DNA from: a virus
IMG/VR virus record: IMGVR_UViG_3300029990_000324
Location: 1-42,214 of that record
Reading direction: 5' to 3' (one strand)
Length of the DNA: 42,214 nt
In this document: one piece after another, positions 14,608 to 22,976 of the stretch
Position numbering within the stretch: the first letter of the stretch is position 1
How the letters are laid out: each line of letters begins with the position of its first letter
Notes under the pieces: model-generated
Database searches by the model: none
Told to the model about the DNA's origin: nothing
Seen by the model: only the letters and a program-made list of their open reading frames with translations
Made by a program: the position numbers and the translations under genes

Positions 14608-14939
14608 CTACGCCTAAAAGTGTGTTGGGTGTGTCGGGTGTGTGTCGGGTTGGTTTTTGCTACCCAGCACAGTTTCAGGCCTTTATTTATGCGGGTTTCC
14701 GGCTGTTGTGTTGGGTGTGTTGGGTTTGGCGTCGCGTGCGCGCATGCGTGACGTTATTTGCATTGAAGGCGATGGGTAGTTTTTTTTCTTATGCGAGGAC
14801 AGAAAAACCCAACAAACCCAACACACTCAACTCAAAGTTATTAAAGCTATTGATTTTAAAGAGATTTATTTGTGTTGGGTTTGTGTTGGGTTGCTGGTTT
14901 TCTGTGTCGGGTTCGGTTTTTCGGGGGGAAGGGCGATGA
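14604..14939 (+). CDS. Doubtful ORF across the iteron region
   Basis: An open frame of 111 codons begins in an ATGA overlap with the primase stop and ends in an ATGA overlap with the next start, which is what real coupled genes look like. Yet the product is odd (many Val, Cys, Phe and Trp produced by TGTGTTGGGT repeats, no recognisable domain) and the DNA reads as an origin. It may be an accidental frame through the iterons or a small membrane protein; I lean to the first. Confidence 0.3.
   Translation: MTTPKSVLGVSGVCRVGFCYPAQFQAFIYAGFRLLCWVCWVWRRVRACVTLFALKAMGSFFSYARTEKPNKPNTLNSKLLKLLILKRFICVGFVLGCWFSVSGSVFRGEGR
14621..14912. repeat. Iteron cluster, probable origin of replication
   Basis: Ten copies of TGTGTYGGGT occur in 292 bp: forward at 14621, 14630, 14641, 14707, 14716, 14871, 14882 and 14903, and reversed at 14807 (one mismatch) and 14816. 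Several pairs are spaced 9-11 bp, about one helical turn. An AT-rich stretch at 14829-14870 lies between the inverted and forward groups and could be the unwinding element. Location directly behind the primase/helicase gene matches iteron origins recognised by phage replication proteins. Function is inferred. Confidence 0.7.
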
Positions 14940-15424
14940 TCGAGGAAATTGAAGAGCTGATGCAGCATTGGGCGCGCCAGCACTGCCAGGTTGGCGACGG
15001 CGCAGGGTTGGGCAGCCCAATGGCGACAATCATGCAGTGGGGTGGCAGCGCGCCACGTAGTACGCCTGGATCACGGGATTTGTTGATGGCGGCAGGTGGT
15101 GGGATGGATCATGTTGCAACAGAGGTCGCAGCGGCCCTTGCGCAACTTGAGCGGCAATCGGAAAAAGGGGCTCAGCTCGCGACGTTGGCTCGCAATCGAT
15201 ACTTGCCACAACCTGCGTATTCGGTTCGGTCTCAGCTGCAATTGCTCGGTCTACCTGAGGACCGTGATCGCACCTATCGGAACTGGGTGCATCGGCTGCA
15301 TCAGCAAGTGCAGCTGATCCTAACTGTTCGCAGCGCGACGACGCGGGGGCAGGGACGACGCAGTGGTAGTGTTGAAACGAACCTGACGCGTGTGGCGACT
15401 GCAAAGCGCCCGCAAGCATGTTGA
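14936..15424 (+). CDS. Possible Q-like late antitermination protein
   Basis: The 162-residue protein lies where lambdoid phages carry Q, between replication genes and the late promoter/holin. The pattern EELMQHWARQHC near the start, a central helical VAAALAQLERQSEKGAQLATLARNRYL, and a helix-turn-helix-like SVRSQLQLLGLPEDRDRTYRNWVHRLHQQVQLIL resemble one family of phage antitermination Q proteins. The tail is basic (RGQGRRSG). The ATG at 14936 overlaps the doubtful upstream ORF and is preceded by GGGGGGAAGGG. The call is position plus weak similarity. Confidence 0.5.
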   Translation: MIEEIEELMQHWARQHCQVGDGAGLGSPMATIMQWGGSAPRSTPGSRDLLMAAGGGMDHVATEVAAALAQLERQSEKGAQLATLARNRYLPQPAYSVRSQLQLLGLPEDRDRTYRNWVHRLHQQVQLILTVRSATTRGQGRRSGSVETNLTRVATAKRPQAC

Positions 15425-15496
15425 GCATTTGAGCGATCTGAAGGTTGCGAATCGCGGAAAGTTCGGTTGATGATGGATGAGGACTTCGGAGTGCTA

Positions 15497-15778
15497 ATGA
15501 TGAGTAATTCTTTAACCAACAATGTTGTTGGCAATGCTGCTGACATTGAACGCCGAGTGCGGGCAATCCAAAGCCTCCGGCCTGATCTCGGAGTTGATCA
15601 GTTGCTTACTTGGGCCAAGGAACGTAGTCAGGCAAGCATCACTCACTGTGTGATGGATTATCTGGACACGCTAGAGAGGGCCGCAGCGGCAGGCCAGGCG
15701 ATGCCGTGGGAATCCCCGGTTGTTAAGGACCAATACCGTTTGTCGGAGTGGATCGCCTCAAACCTGCGTCAAAGTTGA
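15497..15778 (+). CDS. Small phage protein before the late promoter, unknown function
   Basis: The product has about 93 residues and is mostly helical (AADIERRVRAIQSLRPDLGVDQLLTWAKERSQASITHCVMDYLDTLERAAAAGQ), soluble, with no recognised family. ATG at 15497 (or 15500) is supported by GGAG at 15488-15491; ATGs at 15470 and 15473 have poorer signals. It is the last gene before the early terminator at 15802. Confidence 0.6.
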   Translation: MMSNSLTNNVVGNAADIERRVRAIQSLRPDLGVDQLLTWAKERSQASITHCVMDYLDTLERAAAAGQAMPWESPVVKDQYRLSEWIASNLRQS

Positions 15779-15801
15779 GTCAAAGTTGCTTCGAGTCAGA
15801 C

Positions 15802-15830
15802 AACCGAAAATTGCCCCTTTTCGGTTTTTC
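15802..15830 (+). terminator. Terminator at the end of the rightward early operon
   Basis: AACCGAAAA (15802-15810) pairs with TTTTCGGTT (15818-15826) around TTGCCCC and is followed by T residues. It ends early transcription just before the presumed late promoter region. Confidence 0.7.
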
Positions 15831-15957
15831 CGGAGACAGGTAAAAAGTCCCCACGATATGGAATTTGCGCCTTGGCGCTGACCTCGCACGTGCTGTGCAG
15901 CTTCACCCGGCCTTCCCTGAGCCGGTCACCTAACCCCGCTTCGGCGGGGTTTTTATT
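15831..15957 (+). promoter_or_regulatory. Presumed late leader with terminator (tR'-like)
   Basis: This stretch has no gene. It contains a 12-bp palindrome GCGCC-TT-GGCGC (15867-15878), a CCGGC/GCCGG hairpin, and a strong intrinsic terminator ACCCCGC-TTC-GGCGGGGTTTTT at 15932-15955, all before the holin. A promoter, structured leader and terminator ahead of lysis and late genes is the usual substrate for Q-type antitermination. The promoter boxes themselves are not clear. Confidence 0.55.
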
Positions 15958-15990
15958 TTCGGCGTATGGCGCAACCCATAAGGACAGAAC

Positions 15991-16335
15991 ATGACGAATG
16001 AACAGCAGGCGCTGGCTGAAATGCCGATCTGGTTGGTGATCCTCTTGGCCTTGGTTGGTGGTGTTTCGGGTGAAATGTGGCGGGCCGATAAAGACGGCGC
16101 GCGCGGTTGGGCATTGTTGCGGCGCTTGGCTCTGCGGTCTGGTGCCTGCATCGTCTGCGGTGTGTCGGCAATGATGCTGATGATTGGAGCAGGCATGTCG
16201 GTCTGGACGGCAGGTGCGATTGGTTGCCTGACCGCGATGGCCGGCGCTGATGTGGCGATTGGGCTGTATGAGCGCTGGGTCGCGAAGCGGCTCGGTGTCA
16301 GCGAGGCTCCTGCCGATGTCCAGTCCGAACGATGA
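15991..16335 (+). CDS. Holin
   Basis: The 114-residue membrane protein would form lesions in the inner membrane that start lysis. Three hydrophobic helices are visible (about 12-27, 50-66, 70-90) with a charged loop GEMWRADKDGARGWALLRR between the first two. It is strikingly similar to the tailocin-relic holin at 40368-40715, including this loop. AAGGA precedes the ATG at a good distance. The gene stands upstream of terminase rather than beside the hydrolase and Rz genes at the end of the late operon, so the lysis genes are split. Confidence 0.85.
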   Translation: MTNEQQALAEMPIWLVILLALVGGVSGEMWRADKDGARGWALLRRLALRSGACIVCGVSAMMLMIGAGMSVWTAGAIGCLTAMAGADVAIGLYERWVAKRLGVSEAPADVQSER

Positions 16336-16684
16336 TCGACGAGGCAGCAGCACTGAGCGTGGTTATGGGTACAAGTGGCAGAAGTCTCGTGATGGGCATC
16401 TTCGTCAGCATCCCTACTGCACCATGTGTTCGACCGATCAACGACCGATAGCTGCCACTGTCGTTGACCACAAGATTGCGCCGAAGCTGAAGGACGCCAA
16501 GGACAGTGGTGATCCTGCTCGCATCAAGGCTGCATGGAAGTTGTTCTGGAACCCCAAGAACTGGGCGAGCCTGTGCAAGTTCTGTCATGACTCGACCAAG
16601 CAACGGATGGAGAAGAGCGGTCGGCTCCCTGGCTGTCAGGCCGACGGCCGGCCAGTCGATCCGGGGCACCACTGGAACCGATGA
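16316..16684 (+). CDS. HNH endonuclease
   Basis: The 122-residue protein has the HNH fold pattern: YCTMCSTDQ (C-x2-C), TVVDHKIAPK with the catalytic His, the Asn-containing FWNPKNWASLCKFCHDSTKQRM, and a closing GHHWNR. HNH proteins beside terminase assist the large subunit in cutting cohesive ends in HK97-like phages, so this supports cos packaging. The ATG at 16316 overlaps the holin 3' end; GAGG lies upstream. Confidence 0.85.
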   Translation: MSSPNDDRRGSSTERGYGYKWQKSRDGHLRQHPYCTMCSTDQRPIAATVVDHKIAPKLKDAKDSGDPARIKAAWKLFWNPKNWASLCKFCHDSTKQRMEKSGRLPGCQADGRPVDPGHHWNR

Positions 16685-16839
16685 TCAGCCGCCTCCGGCG
16701 CACCAAAAAATGGCACCACCCCGAGGGTAGGGGGGGTGAAAAACTTCGTTCGGATTCTCTTCTAGACCGCTCGCCCCCCTCGCTTCGCAAAGTCGGGAAA
16801 AATGAGGGAGGGGGGGTATCACCAGGCAGGGGGTTATTT
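16685..16839. other. Possible cos region between HNH and terminase genes
   Basis: This 155-bp gap contains G-runs and C-runs (AGGGGGGGTG at about 16730, CGCCCCCCTCG at about 16770, GAGGGAGGGGGGGTATC at about 16805). The place, directly between an HNH gene and the small terminase gene, is where cos sites of HK97-type phages lie. The exact nick site cannot be read from sequence. Confidence 0.4.
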
Positions 16840-17373
16840 ATGGCCGGAAATGGAAACTCGGGTCGCCCCGGAATGCCGGCGGCGCTCAAACTTTTGCAAG
16901 GAAACAAGGGCCGGGAAAATCGTGATGATCTTCTCGCAGAGGTAGCGAGGCCGGCCGTACCGGTGGGCGCGCCGCCACGGCCCGATGTCTTATCCGCTGA
17001 AGCGATCGCCGAGTGGGACGAATTGGTCCCGGCGCTGATCTCCCTTGGCATCGTTTCACAGTTGGATTCGATGGCGCTGGCCACCTACTGCCAGGCCGTA
17101 GCCGATTGGCGGCGCTACCAGCGGCTGATCACCAAGCGCAATGCAGCATCCGATGACGAATTGGGTGGCGATATCCAGACCTTCAAGACCGGTGCGCAAC
17201 AGATGCACGTCCTTCGGCAACTCGCGAACGACGCGGAGAAGCGTGCCAACGCTGCCGGCGCCCAGTTCGGCATGTCGCCAATGTCCAGGCGCAACCTGAA
17301 AACTGCCCCGGCACCGCAAGGTGATCTATTCCCAAATGACCAACGAGACGCCGCAGACAAGTACTTCAGCTGA
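16840..17373 (+). CDS. terS: Terminase small subunit (P27 family)
   Basis: The small terminase binds the packaging site and loads the large subunit. The 177-residue protein begins MAGNGNSGRPGMPAALKLLQGNKG, typical of P27-family small subunits, continues with APPRPDVLSAEAIAEWDELVPAL and a long helix, and ends near GDLFPND. The ATG at 16840-16842 is chosen because AGGGGG lies upstream and the family N-terminus starts here; an upstream extension is G-rich non-coding DNA. It overlaps the large-subunit start by 38 nt. Confidence 0.88.
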   Translation: MAGNGNSGRPGMPAALKLLQGNKGRENRDDLLAEVARPAVPVGAPPRPDVLSAEAIAEWDELVPALISLGIVSQLDSMALATYCQAVADWRRYQRLITKRNAASDDELGGDIQTFKTGAQQMHVLRQLANDAEKRANAAGAQFGMSPMSRRNLKTAPAPQGDLFPNDQRDAADKYFS

Positions 17374-19150
17374 CGACCGAGTTACCAGCTTTGCCAATGC
17401 CGTCCTGGCAGGCGAAATCATCGCTGGCCCCAATGTTCGTAACGCTTGTAAACGCCACCTTCGGGATCTTGAGCACGGCCCGTCTCGTGGTTTGATCTGG
17501 GATCTTGAGCGCGTCGACCGCGCCATTGGCTTCTTCGAAGATGTCCTTTGCCTCAACGGGGGCGACTACGAAGGCATGCCCTTCATGCTCGCGCCATGGC
17601 AAGCCTTTGTAGTTGGTAGTTTGTTCGGCTGGATGACAGTTGACGGTTATCGCCGATTCCGACTCGGCTATATCGAGACAGGAAAAGGCTCGGGCAAAAG
17701 TCCCCTGGTCGCCGGCATTGGCCTTTATGGGTTGGTGGCGGACGGCGAACAGCGCGCCGAAATCTACGCGGCTGCTACCAAGCGCGACCAGGCCATGATC
17801 CTATTCCGTGACGCCGTATCGATGGTCGACATGTCGAGGAAACTTTGCTCGCGACTTGTGCAGTCTGGTCGCGATGAAAAAGTCTGGAACCTGTTCTACC
17901 CGAACACAAACTCCTTTTTCCGGCCCATCAGCGCCGACGAAGGCAAGTCCGGTCCAAGGCCGCATATTGGTTTGCTCGACGAGCTGCACGAGCATAAGAG
18001 CGCTTCCACCGTAAACATGATGCGCGCTGGTACCAAGAACCGCCGCAAAGCCATGGTCGTGATGATCACCAACAGCGGCTCCGACAAGAAGACTGTCTGC
18101 GGTCAGTACCACGATCTTGGCGTTCGGATCTGCGCAGCCATCGAAGATGATGACAGCTTCTTCGCGTTCATCTGCTCGTTGGATGAAGGCGATGACCCGT
18201 TCAAAGACGAGGCCTGCTGGCCCAAGGTCAACCCCTCGCTGGACTACATCGCCGAAGGGCAGAGCGACGGCATCCCCGGTCGCAAGTACTTGCGTGAGCA
18301 GGTCCAGTCGGCCCGAGGGTTGCCGGCTCAAGAGTCGGTGGTGCGCCGTCTCAACTTCTGCGAGTGGACACAAGCCGATGCCCCGTGGATTTCTTGGGGC
18401 GTTTGGAAGCAAGCCGAAGAGCGCGTGCCAATGCGGCTACTGCGCAACCGCCGATGCGTCGGCGGGCTCGATCTCGCCAGCACCACGGACTTGACCGCAT
18501 TCGTCCTGATCTTCTGGCCCGCCCCGCACGATCCGCACTGGCGTCTGCTGCCGTACTTCTGGATCCCGGACGACGACCTTCAAGGGCGCGAGGATCGCGA
18601 CAAGGTGCCCTACGCCATGTGGTTTAAAGATGGGCACCTTGAAACGACCCCGGGCCGGGCCATCAGCAAGCTGCATGTGTTGCGTCGCCTGGTCACGATC
18701 TGTGCGTACTTCGACGTCGAGCGCATCGCTTATGACCGGTGGCGCATTGAAGACCTGCTGCAGCTGATGTCCGAATACGACATCTCGCTGCCGGAAATGG
18801 TGGGCTTCGGCCAGGGCTACAAGGACATGGGGCCGGCAGTCGATGAGTTCGAGCGCCGTCTGCTGGGGCTGGCCCCTGAGCAGGACGTGATCGATCTCGA
18901 TCCTGCTGACTGGGAGGTCGTCGAAAGCGAGACAGTTGAAACCCTGCGTCACGACGGCAACCCGGTAATGACCTGGTGCGCCGGCAACGCGGTGATTGTT
19001 TCCGATCCAGCCAACAACCGTAAGGCCGACAAGGCCAAGGCGACGGGCCGGATCGACGGCATCGTCGCATCCATAATGGCCGTCGGCATCAGCAGCAAGG
19101 CAGCTGGGCCGAGCGGTAAATCCATCTACGACGAAGGGGCGGGTATATGA
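17336..19150 (+). CDS. terL: Terminase large subunit
   Basis: This is the ATP-driven motor and nuclease that packages DNA into proheads. The 604-residue protein has the Terminase_1 features: LAPWQAFVVGSLFGW (adenine-binding), a Walker A-like ETGKGSGKSPLVAG near residue 120, Walker B LLDELHEH, and the nuclease domain GGLDLASTTDLTAF with later acidic residues. The start at 17336 (MTNETPQ) is preferred over an upstream GTG. It ends in an ATGA overlap with a small membrane-protein gene. Confidence 0.95.
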   Translation: MTNETPQTSTSADDRVTSFANAVLAGEIIAGPNVRNACKRHLRDLEHGPSRGLIWDLERVDRAIGFFEDVLCLNGGDYEGMPFMLAPWQAFVVGSLFGWMTVDGYRRFRLGYIETGKGSGKSPLVAGIGLYGLVADGEQRAEIYAAATKRDQAMILFRDAVSMVDMSRKLCSRLVQSGRDEKVWNLFYPNTNSFFRPISADEGKSGPRPHIGLLDELHEHKSASTVNMMRAGTKNRRKAMVVMITNSGSDKKTVCGQYHDLGVRICAAIEDDDSFFAFICSLDEGDDPFKDEACWPKVNPSLDYIAEGQSDGIPGRKYLREQVQSARGLPAQESVVRRLNFCEWTQADAPWISWGVWKQAEERVPMRLLRNRRCVGGLDLASTTDLTAFVLIFWPAPHDPHWRLLPYFWIPDDDLQGREDRDKVPYAMWFKDGHLETTPGRAISKLHVLRRLVTICAYFDVERIAYDRWRIEDLLQLMSEYDISLPEMVGFGQGYKDMGPAVDEFERRLLGLAPEQDVIDLDPADWEVVESETVETLRHDGNPVMTWCAGNAVIVSDPANNRKADKAKATGRIDGIVASIMAVGISSKAAGPSGKSIYDEGAGI

Positions 19151-19332
19151 AATTGGTCATCCTTTCATGGTTGGCCGGTCTGCTGGGCTTTGGGCTGGCG
19201 GTGTGCGGCGTGGCAATGATCAGCCCGCCGACCGCCTGCATCTTCGCTGGGCTCGGCTTGATGGCCTGGTCATTCCTCGCCGATCGCGCATCTGCTGCAC
19301 TGAAAGCCAAATCCAAACCCCAAGGAGGTTGA
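19147..19332 (+). CDS. Small two-helix membrane protein
   Basis: The 61-residue protein consists of two hydrophobic segments (VILSWLAGLLGFGLAVCGVAMI; ACIFAGLGLMAWSFLA) and a basic tail. Small membrane proteins at this place between terL and portal are common in Pseudomonas HK97-type prophages, but the function is unknown. It is coupled to terL by an ATGA overlap and ends 2 nt before the portal start. Confidence 0.65.
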   Translation: MKLVILSWLAGLLGFGLAVCGVAMISPPTACIFAGLGLMAWSFLADRASAALKAKSKPQGG

Positions 19333-19334
19333 GC

Positions 19335-20543
19335 ATGTTCTTTTCAAGCGTGCTCGGCGAAGGGCGCGGCAACCTGACCGAGACGGGTAGCGGGTTCTGG
19401 CGTGGTCTGATTGGAAGCGGTCGTAACAGCTCGGGCGTGAAGGTCACGCCCGAATCAGCATTAGGCCTCCCCATCCTGCAGAACTGCGTCACGCTTTTGG
19501 CCGAGACCATCGGGCAACTGCCTTGCGAGATGTACAAGCGCATGGATAACGGCCAGCGAGAAGCGGCCATCAATCACCCGGCCTATGACGTTCTGCGGTA
19601 TCAGCCTAACGGCTTTCAAACGCCTTACGAATACCGTGAGTGCACCCAGGGCGCTGCGGGTTTGCGAGGCAACGCTTACAGCTTTATCGACCGCCGAGAC
19701 GACGGCAACATCAGCGCACTATGGCCGCTGTGTAACGACAAGGTCCAGGTGTTGAAGGGCGGCGACATGTTGCCGTACTACCGGATCGGCGGCGGTGAAG
19801 CGCTGCCGATGCGCATGATCCATCACGTTCGATGGTTCAGCACCAACCACTATGTTGGGCTGTCGCCGATTGAGGTGCATGCCGAGTCGATAGGGTTGGC
19901 GCAAGCCGTGCGGCAGTACACCGGCAAAAGCTTCGCCAATGGCGTGACCGTCTCCGGTGTGATCGAGCGACCACGCGAAGCTCCGGCGATCAAGGATCAG
20001 GGCAGCATCGACAAAATCGTTGATCAGTGGGGGCAGAAGTTCGGCGGCATGGACAACGCCAAGAAGGTCGCTCTGTTGCAAGAGGGCATGACCTTCAAGC
20101 CCGTGTCGATGAACAACGTCGACGCCGAGGTACTGGGCATCCTCAAAACCAGCGGCACTGATATCGCCCGGATCTACAAAATCCCGCTGCCCATGGTCAA
20201 CGACCTGGAGAAGTCCAACTACAACACCCTTGAACAATTGATGATCCAGTTCGTGGTGTTCGCCTTGTTGCCCTGGGTCAAGCGTCACGAACAATCAATG
20301 ATGCGCGACTTCCTGTTGCCTGCTGACCGGCGTAACTACTTCATTGAGTTCAACCTGTCCGGCCTGCTGCGCGGTGACCAGAAGAGTCGGTACGAAGCGT
20401 ATGCCATCGGCCGGCAATGGGGTTGGCTCAGCGTCAACGACATCCGTCGGTTGGAAAACATGCCTCCCGTTCAGGGTGGCGATGTCTACCTGCAACCCTT
20501 GAATATGGTGGGTGCTGGTAAAGGCGCCCCTGACCTGACCTGA
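19335..20543 (+). CDS. Portal protein (HK97 family)
   Basis: The portal forms the dodecameric ring through which DNA enters the head. The 402-residue protein shows the HK97 portal pattern: ESALGLPILQNCVTLLAETIGQLPCEMYKR, a central RMIHHVRWFSTNHYVGLSPI, FGGMDNAKKVALLQEGM, and EQLMIQFVVFALLPWVKRHE near the C-terminus. The ATG at 19335 is supported by a perfect AAGGAGG. The next 64 bp before the protease gene hold nothing recognisable. Confidence 0.93.
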   Translation: MFFSSVLGEGRGNLTETGSGFWRGLIGSGRNSSGVKVTPESALGLPILQNCVTLLAETIGQLPCEMYKRMDNGQREAAINHPAYDVLRYQPNGFQTPYEYRECTQGAAGLRGNAYSFIDRRDDGNISALWPLCNDKVQVLKGGDMLPYYRIGGGEALPMRMIHHVRWFSTNHYVGLSPIEVHAESIGLAQAVRQYTGKSFANGVTVSGVIERPREAPAIKDQGSIDKIVDQWGQKFGGMDNAKKVALLQEGMTFKPVSMNNVDAEVLGILKTSGTDIARIYKIPLPMVNDLEKSNYNTLEQLMIQFVVFALLPWVKRHEQSMMRDFLLPADRRNYFIEFNLSGLLRGDQKSRYEAYAIGRQWGWLSVNDIRRLENMPPVQGGDVYLQPLNMVGAGKGAPDLT

Positions 20544-20607
20544 CCAACCCAACCGTGCGAGCCAACCTAGAGCTTCAGCACGCTGAAATCGAGAGGATGC
20601 TGGCGCA

Positions 20608-21552
20608 ATGAAAAACTACCTGCGAGCCTCCAGCCTGCTGTTTAATCAGCCGCTGCTGGTGACGCCTGACATGTTGGACCTCGGCGTTCGCTGGGCCAAT
20701 CAGGCAATGAGCTTAAACATCGTCAACATCGGCGCTCTGGACGGCGCCAAGCTGTGGTCTGATGACGGCATGGACCGTATCGCCCAGCGTGAAGAAGAAC
20801 GCCGTACGGCGATCGCACGCACCGGTATCGAGGTGATTCCGGTCAGCGGCGTGCTGGTCAGTCGCGGCAGTCACGTCAGCATGTGCGAGACGATGACCAG
20901 TTATGAGTCGTTGCGGGTCCAGATTCGCAACGCGGTCGCGGATCCGATGGTCGAGCGGATCGTGCTGGACATCGACAGCCCCGGTGGCTCTGCCGTCGGC
21001 GCGTTCGAACTGGCCGCCGATATCCGCGCCATGGCTCAGCAGAAGCCCATCACCGGCATCGTCAACTTCATGGCCTACAGCGGCGGCTACCTGATCGGCG
21101 CAGCCTGTAGCGAGCTGGTGGTGAGCCAGACGAGTGGCGTCGGCTCAATCGGCGTCATCGCCAGCCACATGGACCGCTCCAAGATGGAGGAGGGTATGGG
21201 CGTGAAGGTCACTACCGTCTATGCCGGTGCGCACAAAAACGACATGAGCCCTCATGAACCTTTGAGCGAGCAGTCGCTGAAGTACTTGAACGATGTTGTC
21301 CAGGAGAGCTATCAGCTTTTCACCAGCGCCGTGGCCGAGTATCGCGGGTTGTCGGTCCAGCAGGTTATGGCCACCGAGGCCGGTTTGTTTCGAGGCCAAC
21401 AAGGTATCAACGCCGGCCTCGCTGATCGTCTGCAAAGCCCGCAACAAGCCGTAGATGACCTGTCTCATTCGGTTGCACTGAGCCGATCCAACAGGCAGCC
21501 CGGCCGCTTGGCGGTCCGTGCAGCAGCCCTGAATTTTCAAACACTGATCTGA
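20608..21552 (+). CDS. Head maturation protease (S49/ClpP-like)
   Basis: This serine protease probably cleaves the scaffold part of the capsid protein during head maturation. The 314-residue protein belongs to the SppA/S49 fold: LDIDSPGGSAVG (residues about 120-131), the catalytic Ser158 in AYSGGYLIG, and the GSIGVIASHMDRSKMEEG region that supplies the Lys. Position between portal and major capsid genes is the HK97 order. The ATG at 20608 has a rather distant GAGAGG. Confidence 0.92.
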   Translation: MKNYLRASSLLFNQPLLVTPDMLDLGVRWANQAMSLNIVNIGALDGAKLWSDDGMDRIAQREEERRTAIARTGIEVIPVSGVLVSRGSHVSMCETMTSYESLRVQIRNAVADPMVERIVLDIDSPGGSAVGAFELAADIRAMAQQKPITGIVNFMAYSGGYLIGAACSELVVSQTSGVGSIGVIASHMDRSKMEEGMGVKVTTVYAGAHKNDMSPHEPLSEQSLKYLNDVVQESYQLFTSAVAEYRGLSVQQVMATEAGLFRGQQGINAGLADRLQSPQQAVDDLSHSVALSRSNRQPGRLAVRAAALNFQTLI

Positions 21553-21576
21553 CCGCGTTCGCGGCAGTCGTCGAAG

Positions 21577-21597
21577 CCCGCCCTGTGCGGGTTTTTT
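21577..21597 (+). terminator. Terminator-like hairpin between protease and capsid genes
   Basis: CCCGC-CCTGT-GCGGG is followed by six T. In an operon that must be read through, it implies antitermination or partial dampening of downstream expression. Confidence 0.7.
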
Positions 21598-21614
21598 AAT
21601 GCCCAGGAGGCACC

Positions 21615-22925
21615 ATGTCCCTTGTACTTCAAATGCGTAGCGAACGCGCCCAGCTGGTGACTCAGGTCCAGGCGTTGGCCCAGATCGAGGCCGGCGGTGC
21701 TAGCCTCACGGTCGAGCAGCTCTCGCAGTTCGCGCAGCTGGAAACTCAGATCAACGAAATGACCGCGAAGATTACTCGCGCCGAAAGCGCCGAGCGTATC
21801 GCGGCAGCAGCAGCGGTGCCTGTAGAGGAAAGTGCGCAGGGCAACAAAGGCTCACCCACCCATATCAGCACTCACAGCGAACCAACTAAGCCAGGTGTGG
21901 CGATGGCGCAGATGGTGCGCCTTATGGTCCAGGCTGGCGGTAATCAGCAAGTCGCTGCTGAAATGGCCAAGACGGGCGGTTACGGTGCCGACGTTCACAT
22001 GGCGCTGTCTACTGTTACCCCGGGTTCGGGTGGTGTGCTGGTACCGGAAAATTTCAGTACCAGCGTCATCGAATCGCTGCGGCCAAAATCCGTGGTGCGC
22101 AAGATGGGCGCAATCAGTCTGCCGTTGAATAACGGCAACCTGACCATGCCCCGTGTGCTGGGCAATACTCAGGTGACCTACCTGGGCACCGAGGAAGACA
22201 TTGCGATCACCGATATGCAGTTCGGTGACCTTAAGCTTTCTGCGAAGAAGGCCGCTGCGATAGTGCCAATCTCCAATGACCTGTTGGCGTATGCAGGCGT
22301 CAACCCGCGCATCGACTCCCAGGTCAGCAGTGATCTGGCGGTCAGCATGGGCTTATCGGAAGATCTTCACTTCATCCGCGGTGCTGGCACTGGGTCACTT
22401 CCGAAGGGCCTGCGCTACTGGGCCCTGCCTGGGAACGTGATGGGGGCGCCTGCCGGCGCAACGCTCGCCATTGTTGACCTGTACCTGGGCGGAATGATGC
22501 TGCGTCTGGAGGGGGCCAACGTGGACCTGGCGGGCTGTGGCTGGATCATGGCGCCTCGCACCATCCGCTGGCTGCAATCGCTGCGCGACGGCAACGGCAA
22601 CAAGGCTTATCCGGAAATCGACGCTGGCATGTTGAAGGGCTACCCAGTGGCTCTGACCACCCAGGTGCCTGTCAACCTGGGCGTCGGCGGTAACGAGTCT
22701 GAGATCTACTTCGTGAACTTCGCTGACTGCTACATCGGCGAAGACACCACGTTGGCAATTGCGATCAGTACTGAGGCGTCCTACAAGGACGGCGCCGGTA
22801 ACACGGTGAGCGCGTTCCAGCGCGACCAGACCCTTGTCCGCGTGATCAGCAAGCACGACTTCGGCCCGCGTCACGTCGAGTCGATCTCCGTGGGTACCGG
22901 CATCACTTGGGGCGCCGGTATGTAA
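21615..22925 (+). CDS. Major capsid protein (HK97 gp5 fold)
   Basis: The protein builds the icosahedral shell. The 436 residues include an N-terminal coiled-coil delta/scaffold domain (about 1-65, Gln/Glu/Ala-rich), a variable linker (about 70-95), and the HK97 capsid domain from about 110: STVTPGSGGVLVPENFSTSVIESLRPKSVVRKMGA is characteristic, as is the C-terminal QTLVRVISKHDFGPRHVESISV. The linker is where the upstream protease probably cuts. GGAGG lies just before the ATG. Confidence 0.94.
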   Translation: MSLVLQMRSERAQLVTQVQALAQIEAGGASLTVEQLSQFAQLETQINEMTAKITRAESAERIAAAAAVPVEESAQGNKGSPTHISTHSEPTKPGVAMAQMVRLMVQAGGNQQVAAEMAKTGGYGADVHMALSTVTPGSGGVLVPENFSTSVIESLRPKSVVRKMGAISLPLNNGNLTMPRVLGNTQVTYLGTEEDIAITDMQFGDLKLSAKKAAAIVPISNDLLAYAGVNPRIDSQVSSDLAVSMGLSEDLHFIRGAGTGSLPKGLRYWALPGNVMGAPAGATLAIVDLYLGGMMLRLEGANVDLAGCGWIMAPRTIRWLQSLRDGNGNKAYPEIDAGMLKGYPVALTTQVPVNLGVGGNESEIYFVNFADCYIGEDTTLAIAISTEASYKDGAGNTVSAFQRDQTLVRVISKHDFGPRHVESISVGTGITWGAGM

Positions 22926-22976
22926 TCCCCCTGGCCCTGCTCAAATGCGGGGCCAACTACATGGGCAGGCAATATT

